In this document: one piece after another, positions 9,157 to 17,234 of the stretch
How the letters are laid out: every line of letters starts with the position of its first letter
Numbering within the stretch: the stretch's first letter is position 1
Assembly: GCF_028826105.1 (NCBI RefSeq)
Contig: NZ_JAQGPL010000001.1
Coordinates: 766,001 to 830,000 of the forward strand
Direction of reading: 5' to 3'
From: Paenibacillus humicola
Lineage (GTDB): Bacteria; Bacillota; Bacilli; Paenibacillales; Paenibacillaceae
Length of the DNA stretch: 64,000 bases
Position numbers and translations under genes: made by a program
The notes under the pieces: model-generated
The model's database searches: none
What the model was told of the DNA's origin: nothing
Seen by the model: the letters and a program-made list of their open reading frames with translations, nothing else

Positions 9157-10639
9157 TTGTGAACTGTGACCCGTAAGATGGACACTTTGAAAAAAGTGCC
9201 CTCTTGTGGGTCATTTGTGTTTTAATCAGATTAGAAGAGTTGTGGGGATGTAGATCATGGGGAAAATCAGACGAGTTTTTACGGAGCAAGAGATTAAGGT
9301 AATAGAGTCGAATCCATCCGTACTTCGCGTATCGGAGAAAAATATCACGTATTCCCCTTCCTTTAAGATTACAGCTGTTCAAGCCAATCAAACGGGGCGT
9401 ACACCAATGGAGATTTTCATACTGGCAGGATTTAACGTTGAACTTATCGGACAGGAGACGCCAAAGAGATGTCTGGAGCGTTGGCGTAAAATGTATGCTT
9501 ATTCGGGTGAAGCCGGACTGCTGGAAGAGCGCAGGGGGAAAGGAAGCACAGGAAGACCGATCAGCAGTGAGATAGCGGTTGAGGAAAAACTCCGTCTTGC
9601 TGAGGCACGTATCAAGCCCTGGAAGCCGAGAACGAACTCTTAAAAAAGCTAGAAGCGCTCGAAAGGCACAAAGACAACAATGAATTACTAACGTCTTCCG
9701 AGCGCTTTCAGCTGATCAACCAGGTCGTTCGTAAGCATGGTTTGAGACGTGTAATCCGCTATCTATGTGGGCTTGCTGAGGTAAGCGCAAGTGGGTATTA
9801 TCGCTGGTTCACGGCGGAAGAACACCGCCAACTTCGAGAGGCTGCCGATGAATGAGACTTTTAGCTTATTAAGGCGCACTTTGATGCACTTAGATGGAAG
9901 GCAGGCGCGCTTTTCATAAAGATGAGGTAGAACGTCTTAATGGGATCGTTATGAACCACAAGAAAATTCGTCGTTTGATGCGGAAATTTAGATTGGTTGC
10001 TGTCATACGACAAGCTAATCCCTATCGTAAAATGGCTAATGCCACACAAGAGCATCGTACCTGCCCGAACATCCTGAAGCGTCAGTTTGACCCAGGGAGA
10101 GCCTGAAATGGTATTGCTAACAGACATTACTTATATGCGTTATGGAAATGGCCAGTGGGCTTATTTGTCCTGTGTAAAGGATGGTGCAAAGAAATCTTAG
10201 CTCACTACCTATCATCCTCTTGGAATTGTCTCTTGTTAAACGAACACTTAGACGGCTGCTTAACCGTTTAGATGGGGAAGTACACTCTGAGACTATCTTT
10301 CATTCTGACCAGGGATTTCATTACACGCATCCTGATGTTCGTTCCCTGATTGCCAAAGCTGGATTCAAACAATCCATGTCACGGAAGGGAAGCTGCTGGG
10401 ATAATGCTTCGATGGAGACGTTCTTGAGACATATGAAAGATGAATTAGAGCTCAAGGATTGCTCATCCCTTCAAGAACTACGAGTTCGTGTCAACGAGTA
10501 CATCACTTACTATAATACCGAACGGGTTCAATGGACATTAAAAAAGATGACTCCTGATGAATACAGAAGCCATCTCATTGGTGCTTGATAAATATCGCCC
10601 CTTTTCAAAAGGATCCACAAATGGGGTCACAGTTCATTG
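9157..10639. mobile_element. IS3-family (IS150-like) element with 3-bp target duplication
   Basis: The element spans 9160-10636. Both ends carry the inverted repeat TGAACTGTGACCC, identical for 13 bases and recognisable for about 35 with mismatches. The flanks are TTG at 9157-9159 and TTG at 10637-10639, the 3-bp duplication typical of IS3. The element sits just after the glycosylase stop codon, between it and the convergent Z1 gene, and disrupts neither. Its transposase genes are decayed, so it cannot move itself. Confidence 0.88.
9257..10588 (+). pseudogene. Decayed IS3-family transposase (orfA and orfB)
   Basis: orfA starts at ATG 9257 with a helix-turn-helix and runs to 9643, but a one-base loss near 9621 shifts it off the usual leucine-zipper ending; the -1 frame continues with EAENELLKKLEALER. 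The orfB part reads well until a stop at 9852-9854, then breaks repeatedly. The last third is open at 10181-10588 with FHSDQGFHYTHPDV and KGSCWDNASMETF of the DDE core. At least three disabling lesions are visible. The A6G tract near 9642 may once have served programmed frameshifting. Confidence 0.85.
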
Positions 10640-10725
10640 TGTACTTCCAGTCATTTTATCAGTAAAAGCTAAATCGTAAGCGGATACTTCCGATTAGCTT
10701 CTACTAATCAGGCGAGCAACGCAAA

Positions 10726-12738
10726 TCAATTATTATCGAGATTATAAAGGATATTGTGGTCAGATGGAAATTTGAATAAGGGGACCCAAAATTTTTCGCC
10801 ATCCCAATCTTTTTCTTTACTGCCGACTATCCTATATAGAATTAATATAGGTTTATCATCTAAACCTATATTTCTAAAATAGTCGTTAGCTTCTTCAGAT
10901 AAAATTGCACCAATGCCTTCACGCGTCTCGCTAAAGCCAATGTCATTATCTAGAGAATAGAAAAAAAGACCGCTCTTCTTATCTTTCTCAATAAGCCAAT
11001 CAAGGTATTGAGTGATTACTTTGCTATTCCATCCTCCATTTTTTAATACAGTTATTTTATTTAAAAGTAGTTTCATTTCTTCTAACGAAATATCATATAA
11101 GGTTTTGCTATTAGGGAATTTACTCTTAACTACCTTATTGATACCTTTTGTAGTATCTTCAACAAATCCCTTACGAAATTCAGGTACTTTAGGGAAATAT
11201 ATGGCCCCAGCTTGAAATGCTCCTACAGCTTTCGGTATTACATTTGGACGAGTAGGTTTTATTTTATTGAAATCCAAATATAGAGTATTTTGTATTCCTT
11301 TTTTTGCTATTATTTCTCTCTGTGTTTTATCATGAATTGAAACTGTTTCAAATAGATCTACAAGGTCGTTCGGGATAAATATGCGAGTAACATCTAAATC
11401 TACAGATCTATAGCCACACATTCTCGCATGTTGAATAAGAGTATCAACTTGTGGGGTAGCTGAATGTCTACCGTAATAAGTTGTTAAAAGTCTTGGGATT
11501 GTTAATCCTCTACTAAATTTGTTACCACCAATTAAAATATTATATCGGTAATTAGAAGCCACTTCATTATCTGTGGAGGAATTTAGAACCCTGACACTAC
11601 TATTAACAAGATTTCGTGATAGTGTTATTAATACCTTTTCGAAATTTAATTCCTTGGTATTAAAAGTTTTACTTAAATCTAAGAATTCTTCTTTCAATGT
11701 TTTTAATATATCATTCTCAACTTTATGCTTAATGGTTACTTTCAAATCAGTTTTAAATCTGTCAATAAAGTATTTTATTTTTTCATGCACTTTCTGTAAA
11801 GGGCTTATATGACATAAAAAAGTATAGCTGGTTGGTTTCTTCGTTGTTTGTTCTGTCATAATCTTTAGAGTGGCTGCAATATAAAATGAGCATAGAGCTT
11901 GCTTCAAACCAGCAGGCACGTTGAAATCAATATAATCATTATTTTCTTCATCAGTAAATAAGTTTATTTCGTCTTTTTTTAATTCTCTAATTACGGTGTC
12001 TTTATTATCAAGAAATAAAGTCTCAATACCAATATAACCATTTCCGACTGTAGCTAACTCAACAAAACTAGGTGATAAGAAATCTTTCTGCAATATTATT
12101 GCTTGAGGTGTGGCTGTAACCTGTAAAAATAAATTTAGATCTAAAGCTGAAATAATATTGTTCAGATATTGATTTATAGTGCTAGGTGGTCTGTCTTCAT
12201 ATCGTTGGTTTGTATTTAATCCAACAGCGTCAGCTTCATCATCAATAATCAGACTAGGTATATTGTGTATTTCATATTGATCCAAAAATTCTAGTAATTT
12301 TGTTAAGTCTGAAGAATTTTTTTTGCATACAACGACTATACCTTCATCATTTATTGTTTCTTCTACGTATTCGTGCGGTTCAAGCATTAATGTACTTATT
12401 TGGTTAACGTACATTCCTGGTAAAGATTCTTGGGATCTTTTTAAAGTTTGTTGTTGTAGGTCGTTGTTGTTATCCGTAAGTAGTATGAAGAATTTGTAGC
12501 TGTTGTCCGCGGCAAGTGCAATTGTCATATTAATAATATTGGTTTTCCCGCTTTGGACAAGACCATATAAGAGACCTAACTTACTGCTTTTATCATAGTT
12601 TGGGGATGGAGCATGTTGAAATATCTTTTTCGCAGTGGAAATTAAGTCAACAGTCGACTGTTCCCCAATCTCCTCTATAACAACTCTCTTAAAGTTATCC
12701 ACGTGGAATCCATCTTCAACTAAATCTATAAGGTTCAT
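10726..12738 (-). CDS. Second Z1-domain ATPase (670 aa), partner of the HD-GHKL gene
   Basis: P-loop ATPase related to, but over 200 residues shorter than, the Z1 protein at 2781. Walker A is GLVQSGKT (59-66), Walker B IIDDEAD (164-170), TATP lies at 208-211, GGNKFSRGLT at 404-413 and QHARMCGYR at 436-444. It lacks the roughly 90-residue N-terminal lead of the other copy. It is transcribed divergently from the HD-GHKL ATPase across a 97-base spacer, with AAGGAG before its ATG. The conserved motifs argue for a working ATPase; role in defence is inferred from the family and the island. Confidence 0.85.
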   Translation of the reverse strand: MNLIDLVEDGFHVDNFKRVVIEEIGEQSTVDLISTAKKIFQHAPSPNYDKSSKLGLLYGLVQSGKTNIINMTIALAADNSYKFFILLTDNNNDLQQQTLKRSQESLPGMYVNQISTLMLEPHEYVEETINDEGIVVVCKKNSSDLTKLLEFLDQYEIHNIPSLIIDDEADAVGLNTNQRYEDRPPSTINQYLNNIISALDLNLFLQVTATPQAIILQKDFLSPSFVELATVGNGYIGIETLFLDNKDTVIRELKKDEINLFTDEENNDYIDFNVPAGLKQALCSFYIAATLKIMTEQTTKKPTSYTFLCHISPLQKVHEKIKYFIDRFKTDLKVTIKHKVENDILKTLKEEFLDLSKTFNTKELNFEKVLITLSRNLVNSSVRVLNSSTDNEVASNYRYNILIGGNKFSRGLTIPRLLTTYYGRHSATPQVDTLIQHARMCGYRSVDLDVTRIFIPNDLVDLFETVSIHDKTQREIIAKKGIQNTLYLDFNKIKPTRPNVIPKAVGAFQAGAIYFPKVPEFRKGFVEDTTKGINKVVKSKFPNSKTLYDISLEEMKLLLNKITVLKNGGWNSKVITQYLDWLIEKDKKSGLFFYSLDNDIGFSETREGIGAILSEEANDYFRNIGLDDKPILILYRIVGSKEKDWDGEKFWVPLFKFPSDHNILYNLDNN

Positions 12739-12778
12739 TCCTTAATCTCCTTAGTAGTTTTTCTACCTTATACGCCTA

Positions 12779-12784
12779 ATTATA
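12779..12784 (-). promoter_or_regulatory. Candidate -10 box for the 670-aa Z1 gene
   Basis: On the minus strand this reads TATAAT, 41 bases upstream of the Z1 start. The matching -35 position is poor. The spacer of 97 bases must hold promoters for both divergent genes, so joint control of the pair is likely but not shown. Confidence 0.35.
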
Positions 12785-12835
12785 TGGTATCATTTTACAT
12801 AGGAAAATAGTAGTAAAAAGGGGATAGAAAATTTA

Positions 12836-15286
12836 ATGACTAACATAGTTGCGGATAGTTGGAGATCTGAGGTAACTGATAAACTGAACAATTCAGTATT
12901 TTATGATGTTTTAAAAAGAAGGTCTGACGTGGCAGTTAATGCGCTAGTTTCCATTATTGATAGTGCTTGTTATTATGCGTATCAAAGAACAAAAATAATT
13001 ATCAGATATATGGAACAATACACTTTACACGACGGAGATCACCTTTTTAACGTTTTGAACTTAATGGAAAGGCTTATACCAGTTGATGAAGTAAATGATT
13101 TGAGCAATTTAGAGATTGCATTATTAATTTTAAGTGCTTTTTATCATGATATTGGTATGGCACCAGATGCAAGGGAAGTAGATGTTTGGCTTGGTCGTGT
13201 TAGCAAGGAAGACATGAGTCCTTATGAAATACAACAAAAAGAGAAATATGATAGGTATTGCGCTGCAAACCCATCATTACAAAGAAAAATAAGAAGAAAT
13301 ATTGCATCCGGAAATCATCAGCAGGTAAATCTTCTTGAAAAGCATCGGCTATCAGAATGGATAAGAAAAACTCATGCTGATCGAGCTAAGGAAATTGTTA
13401 ATTCTCAAAGATCAAGGTTTGTTTACAAAAATTATAATTTTGCATCCGTACTAGGAAAGATTTGCTTAAGTCATAATGAGAACACATATTCGTTGCTTCG
13501 AAATGATCAACATGTTCATCCTAATTTACTCGTATCTACTGATGAATACGTAAATGCTCCATATATTGCAATTATATTAAGAATAGCTGATTTATTTGAT
13601 TTTGATTCCAAGAGGACTCCAAAAGTCTTATTTGACCATATTGGAGTTAAGCATCCTGTAAGTCTTGAAGAATGGAAAAAGCACAGATCAATTGATGGGT
13701 GGAGTTTATCGAATGAACAAATAACTTTTTCAGCTACATGTGATCACCCTGCTATTGAAAGATCTATAAAAGATTTCTGTGTATACATTGAGCAAGAGAT
13801 TACAAGTTGTCAGGCTGTTTTAAGAGAATTAAATTATTCTTTTGACAGAAGACATTTAAGAGATAAGTATAAGCTTAATGTACCTAATATAGTAAAACCA
13901 CAAATTAGAATTGCTGAAGATGATAATGGGAATCCTAAATATCATTACATCGATGCATATTTTAAATTAAACCAATCTGAGATTATAGAGCTTTTAATGG
14001 GTACAAATCTTTATGGTAATACAGCATTCGCTTTAAGGGAATTGCTCCAAAATTCATTAGACACTTGTCGCTTTCGCTCAATAAAAGAAAATGACTGGGG
14101 TAATACATATAGACCTCTTATAAACATTAGGTTTAAAAGAGAGGAACACACCGATATCTTAGAAATAGAAGATAACGGCATGGGAATGGATGAAAATATT
14201 ATTAAAAAGTACTTTTCAAATGTGGGTTCTTCGTATTATAGATCTGATGAGTTCTATCAAGATATAGCTACTGCATCTGATTCTTTCACTCCTATTTCTA
14301 AGTTTGGTATTGGTTTTTTATCAGCATTTATGGTTTCTGACTCAATTGAAGTAGATACGGTAAGAAAAGTAGACCGTTATCAAGTCTCTGAAAACCCATT
14401 AAATATTGAAATCGAAGGAGAGTCAGGTGTATTTTTAGCAAAAATTGGATCCAGGGAACATCCTGGAACTAAGATTAAATTATTTTTAAAGGATGGACAT
14501 CCATTTGGAAATACGGGTGATCAAGAAGCTGACTCAAAGTTGTTAAATATATTAAATGAGGTTATTCGCTACAACTCTACTAAGATTATCGTTGAGACAG
14601 ATGAATTTACTGTAGAGTATGATTCTTACGGACAGGAAATTGAAATGTGCATAGGGGACGATTTAACCGAATACCTAAAAGAAATTTATATACCACTTGA
14701 TGGCCTTATTGAAGGATTATCAGGGAATATAAGATGCTTATTTTTGTTCAATGAAAAAATAGTGACAGAGATATCCATGCCAACAATAAATTATACAGAT
14801 GATGATAGAACTATTAATGAATTTAAAAGGAGTTTTGTTTCTGATTCGGGATCTATACATGAGGTTATAACTTTTGTTACAAATACTACAAGCACTGTAG
14901 CTATCCCATCAAAAGGCTTTTTAACAATGGGGGGGATATGTATTAATGATAATTTATTTAATGTCGGTGAAAATAATAATTCAGCCAATATAGATTGGCC
15001 CTTTCCAGTTATTTACGATATAAAATTATCTGGTGAATTGGTTGTTAATTTAACAGCGTCGAGGAATAAAATCATTATTGATGAAAAATGGTCAGAATTT
15101 GTTGATTCATTATCTAAAATAGTTGCTATTAGATTAATTGAAGCAATTGATGATGAAGAAATAATCAAAAGCGTATTTCAATTAATTAATGGATATTCTG
15201 GAGCTCATGACTTGGAAAAGCATTTGCTTTTTCAATATGGCCAATTTATTTCTCAAAAAGCCATACAGCGAGTGAGAGGGAACTAG
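12836..15286 (+). CDS. HD-domain plus HSP90-like (GHKL) ATPase fusion, 816 aa
   Basis: Two recognisable modules. Residues 60-260 look like an HD-type phosphohydrolase or nuclease: H69, the HD pair H104/D105 in FYHDIG, H180, H213 and D252 in RIADLFD. Residues 395-500 form an HSP90-like nucleotide site: N-box RELLQNSLD (401-409), DNGMGM (446-451) and SKFGIGFLSAF (488-498). Unlike the GHKL protein at 1322, the catalytic glutamate E402 is kept. The remaining 300 residues could match HSP90 middle-domain structure but I cannot assign them. Its only close neighbour is the divergent Z1 gene, so the two probably work together, an ATP-driven sensor or clamp coupled to an HD effector being one guess. 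An AAGGGGA site lies about 12 bases before the ATG. Confidence 0.82.
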   Translation: MTNIVADSWRSEVTDKLNNSVFYDVLKRRSDVAVNALVSIIDSACYYAYQRTKIIIRYMEQYTLHDGDHLFNVLNLMERLIPVDEVNDLSNLEIALLILSAFYHDIGMAPDAREVDVWLGRVSKEDMSPYEIQQKEKYDRYCAANPSLQRKIRRNIASGNHQQVNLLEKHRLSEWIRKTHADRAKEIVNSQRSRFVYKNYNFASVLGKICLSHNENTYSLLRNDQHVHPNLLVSTDEYVNAPYIAIILRIADLFDFDSKRTPKVLFDHIGVKHPVSLEEWKKHRSIDGWSLSNEQITFSATCDHPAIERSIKDFCVYIEQEITSCQAVLRELNYSFDRRHLRDKYKLNVPNIVKPQIRIAEDDNGNPKYHYIDAYFKLNQSEIIELLMGTNLYGNTAFALRELLQNSLDTCRFRSIKENDWGNTYRPLINIRFKREEHTDILEIEDNGMGMDENIIKKYFSNVGSSYYRSDEFYQDIATASDSFTPISKFGIGFLSAFMVSDSIEVDTVRKVDRYQVSENPLNIEIEGESGVFLAKIGSREHPGTKIKLFLKDGHPFGNTGDQEADSKLLNILNEVIRYNSTKIIVETDEFTVEYDSYGQEIEMCIGDDLTEYLKEIYIPLDGLIEGLSGNIRCLFLFNEKIVTEISMPTINYTDDDRTINEFKRSFVSDSGSIHEVITFVTNTTSTVAIPSKGFLTMGGICINDNLFNVGENNNSANIDWPFPVIYDIKLSGELVVNLTASRNKIIIDEKWSEFVDSLSKIVAIRLIEAIDDEEIIKSVFQLINGYSGAHDLEKHLLFQYGQFISQKAIQRVRGN

Positions 15287-15393
15287 ATTGATCAAATTGA
15301 TTTTTAGCACTTTCAGAGTACAAAATAATTAGTTCCTAGACCATATTCAATAATCCATTCAACGCTGTTTTTGTTATTAGGTATTGATTCTTG

Positions 15394-15428
15394 TTGTTGA
15401 CACCTTGTTGACGAACGTCGTCAACAAG
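15394..15428. repeat. Perfect palindrome and direct repeat at the 3' edge of the defence genes
   Basis: Two 11-base arms, CTTGTTGACGA (15404-15414) and TCGTCAACAAG (15418-15428), flank ACG. An extra copy of TTGTTGAC stands at 15394-15401. The 304-base stretch 15287-15590 otherwise holds no gene. It lacks a T-tract, so it is not a normal terminator; an operator, a replication or recombination site, or an island-edge sequence are all possible. Confidence 0.6.
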
Positions 15429-15558
15429 CAATCAAACGCAAACAAAACGAACAATACGCTAATGTTAAAACCCTTATATATCAAGGGTCTTAACCAACTA
15501 ACACAGAACCCAAACAACACCCACATGCTCCCGCATACGGTGCATGTGATGCTGCGTA

Positions 15559-15587
15559 TTGCTCGAAAGTGAATAAAGCCCTATAAT
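15559..15587 (+). promoter_or_regulatory. Promoter of the small basic protein gene
   Basis: TTGCTC (15559-15564) and TATAAT (15582-15587) are separated by 17 bases, a sigma-A arrangement. The expected transcription start is near 15594, which almost coincides with the candidate start codons of the next gene. Confidence 0.55.
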
Positions 15588-15593
15588 GGAGTG

Positions 15594-15809
15594 ATGAGTT
15601 TGAGTAAAGCAAAAGGCAAGGGCGGAACTGGCAGGGGAACGGACAAAAAGGGCTGGAATCGCTGGCAGGCCAGTGCCAATAGAAAAAAGAACGCACCTAA
15701 GCCCTATAAGAGCAAAGGCACGAAAAGTGGAGATGGAGCATCAGCTAACAGTAGTTCCAAAAGCGGGACTTCCCGGCTTTCACCGAGCAAGCCGCAAGAA
15801 AATCAATAA
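15594..15809 (+). CDS. Small basic protein of unknown function
   Basis: About 71 residues, rich in K, G and S, with no hydrophobic segment (SKAKGKGGTGRGTDKKGW near the start, SKSGTSRLSPSKPQENQ at the end). Low-complexity, positively charged composition suggests a nucleic-acid-binding or intrinsically disordered protein, but I do not recognise a family. Three in-frame starts compete: GTG 15591, ATG 15594 and TTG 15600. GGAG at 15588-15591 could serve the TTG, but the predicted transcript would begin after it, so the mRNA might be leaderless from ATG 15594. It is followed 20 bases later by another small gene, probably in one operon. Confidence 0.55.
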   Translation: MSLSKAKGKGGTGRGTDKKGWNRWQASANRKKNAPKPYKSKGTKSGDGASANSSSKSGTSRLSPSKPQENQ

Positions 15810-15829
15810 TCAGATTAAGGAGTGTTGGA

Positions 15830-16132
15830 TTGAGAAAACAAAAACCAATGTCGTTTGATGAACTGCTGCAGGATTTAAAAGACCAGAAAACAAATGGGCG
15901 GGCTCCGAATTCGTTCGATCAGCTGTTCAACGAGTCATTCATGAGCAAGTTTACCCGCTGTAGCAGTTTTGGAGAGTTTTTAGAGAAAGGCAATTTTCAA
16001 GTCAGAACCGATGAAGACATCAACAACATTGTGGGCGAACTCTTCGACCGTCATGTAGCGCGGGAGACGGATTTCCCCGATTGGAAAGCGATGCTGGATC
16101 GGGCGAATGCGGAGCATGCCCATAAAAAGTGA
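15830..16132 (+). CDS. Hypothetical acidic 100-aa protein
   Basis: Starts at TTG 15830 behind a good AAGGAG site at 8-9 bases. The protein has two similar short stretches, MSFDELLQDL (7-16) and NSFDQLFNES (27-36), and ends in FPDWKAMLDRANAEHAHKK. No membrane segment or catalytic motif is visible. It shares an operon with the preceding basic protein, so an acidic/basic partner pair is conceivable. I do not recognise the family. Confidence 0.6.
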   Translation: MRKQKPMSFDELLQDLKDQKTNGRAPNSFDQLFNESFMSKFTRCSSFGEFLEKGNFQVRTDEDINNIVGELFDRHVARETDFPDWKAMLDRANAEHAHKK

Positions 16133-16176
16133 TCTTCCTTCAGATCGCATGACGGCATCTCCTTCCCGGAAGGATT

Positions 16177-16237
16177 GTGAAAAAGAACAAGGAAATCGTA
16201 GCAGCACAACCTGCACGAATTCCTGTTCTTTTTTCAC
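16177..16237. terminator. Long imperfect hairpin after the small-gene operon
   Basis: GTGAAAAAGAACA and downstream TGTTCTTTTTTCAC form the outer stem, and the inner GGAAATCGT and ACGAATTCC continue it with bulges. The right arm carries the T-tract, so it can act as a terminator of the genes ending at 16132. The length of pairing (about 25 bases per arm) is unusual for a simple terminator. Confidence 0.55.
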
Positions 16238-16307
16238 TTTGGCGAGAAAAATCCGATCCAATCAGCTATGGACCGAATGAACGGAAGATGCCATGGAATT
16301 CCGGACC

Positions 16308-16336
16308 TAGAACGCAAGATGCGGGTTCTATTTTTT
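16308..16336 (+). terminator. Intrinsic terminator
   Basis: TAGAAC and GTTCTA arms around a GC-containing interior, followed by six T. It lies between the small-gene operon and the convergent vsr gene. The rest of 16133-16414 holds no gene. Confidence 0.6.
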
Positions 16337-16414
16337 CGTTTTGTTGCTGAACTTGATTTGACAGCCTCATTGGGCTTGACTCGGAATTGCACGGCGGCAT
16401 GCGCGGTGCCTTTA

Positions 16415-16858
16415 CTAAAGTCTTTTTTGGACAGACTGTTGTTTAGCCATCATAACTGTCTTGCAAATTTGATCGATAATCGAAACAAAATTAGCTTTAA
16501 GATCATGCTCCCAGACCCGTATTAACACCCATTCATTATTAACGTAATATTGAGTAACTTCCAAGTCTCTTTCGATGTTGCGGCTTATTTTTTTTGTCCA
16601 ATAATCAGGATTTTTAGACGGCAACTTATAATGACTTTTACAACCGTGCCAGAAGCATGAGTCAATGAAAATGACTACTTTATACTTTTTAATTGCAATA
16701 TCGGGTTTTCCATACAATGAAAGAACATTTTTTCGAAATCTATAGCCATTTTTCCAAAGAGCCTTTGAGACGGATTGTTCTAATTTAGTGTTTTTACCTC
16801 TTATTTTCCCCATTAATTGGCTTCTGAGATGCTTCACCGGGCATTCAACTAGAACCAA
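16415..16858 (-). CDS. vsr: Very short patch repair endonuclease (Vsr-type)
   Basis: Vsr nicks next to T:G mismatches that arise when 5-methylcytosine deaminates. The protein has LMGKIRGKNTKLE (Vsr N-terminal signature), GKPDIAI with the metal-binding aspartate, FIDSCFWHGC (zinc and catalytic region), the YW...NIERD stretch and VLIRVWEHDL. 147 residues is normal. The frame is open upstream to 16919; the true start may be the TTG at 16858, a GTG seven codons later, or the ATG of MGKIRG, and none has a good ribosome site. Vsr genes usually sit beside a cytosine-C5 methyltransferase; none is visible here. It lies at the right edge of the AT-rich island. Confidence 0.88.
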   Translation of the reverse strand: MVLVECPVKHLRSQLMGKIRGKNTKLEQSVSKALWKNGYRFRKNVLSLYGKPDIAIKKYKVVIFIDSCFWHGCKSHYKLPSKNPDYWTKKISRNIERDLEVTQYYVNNEWVLIRVWEHDLKANFVSIIDQICKTVMMAKQQSVQKRL

Positions 16859-17234
16859 AGGGACGAATAAAAGGATCTTTTTCCTGGGAGGCTCCTTTTT
16901 TATATATTCGGCCCTTTGTCAACTTATCGGCGTCTACGAGTTTCCCGATTCATGCGCTAATCCGATTGACTTGTATCCCGCTAGCCAGCTTCCGCTAAAA
17001 CGAATTATTCGTCATTGTAATGCCCCTTACAACAAAACAACCCTATTCCCTCGTTCCCCAAACTCCCACCCATCGTTCCCCCAAACGCCCGCCGCGCCTT
17101 CCGGTCCCTAATGATTATTGCAGGTCCCTGCGCATTATCCGCCTGCCGGCCTGAGCGGCCGAAGTGATTATAGACTACACTCGAACACGCGTCGTATGCT
17201 TGGATGAAACTAAGCGTCAGGGGAGGCGTGTTTG
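16859..17234. other. Intergenic island-to-host boundary region
   Basis: 376 bases without a convincing gene. Base composition changes here from AT-rich to host-like GC-rich. The only structured item I see is the AAGTGATTATAGAC motif at 17162, listed separately. No tRNA or clear attachment-site repeat was found. Confidence 0.5.
17162..17175 (+). promoter_or_regulatory. 14-base motif shared by the transporter operon and its binding-protein gene (copy 1)
   Basis: AAGTGATTATAGAC occurs here, 60 bases before the permease start, and again at 21498-21511, 82 bases before the binding lipoprotein. The two flanks differ, so the motif stands out. It may be part of an extended -10 promoter (TGATTATAG) or a binding site for the AraC-type regulator encoded between the two copies. 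Confidence 0.45.

Noticed and set aside
9601..9660. Programmed -1 frameshift in the IS3-type element
   Set aside because: An A6G tract exists, but orfA has already lost a base upstream and orfB has several stops, so decay explains the frames better.
12739..12835. Clear paired promoters for both divergent defence genes
   Set aside because: Only one good -10 box is visible; no -35 box or second promoter could be supported.
15384..15572. 62-codon open frame downstream of the HD-GHKL gene
   Set aside because: No ribosome site, it runs through the palindrome, and composition is not coding-like.
16859..17220. Island attachment site or tRNA gene at the right edge
   Set aside because: No tRNA cloverleaf and no direct repeat matching the left edge could be found by eye.
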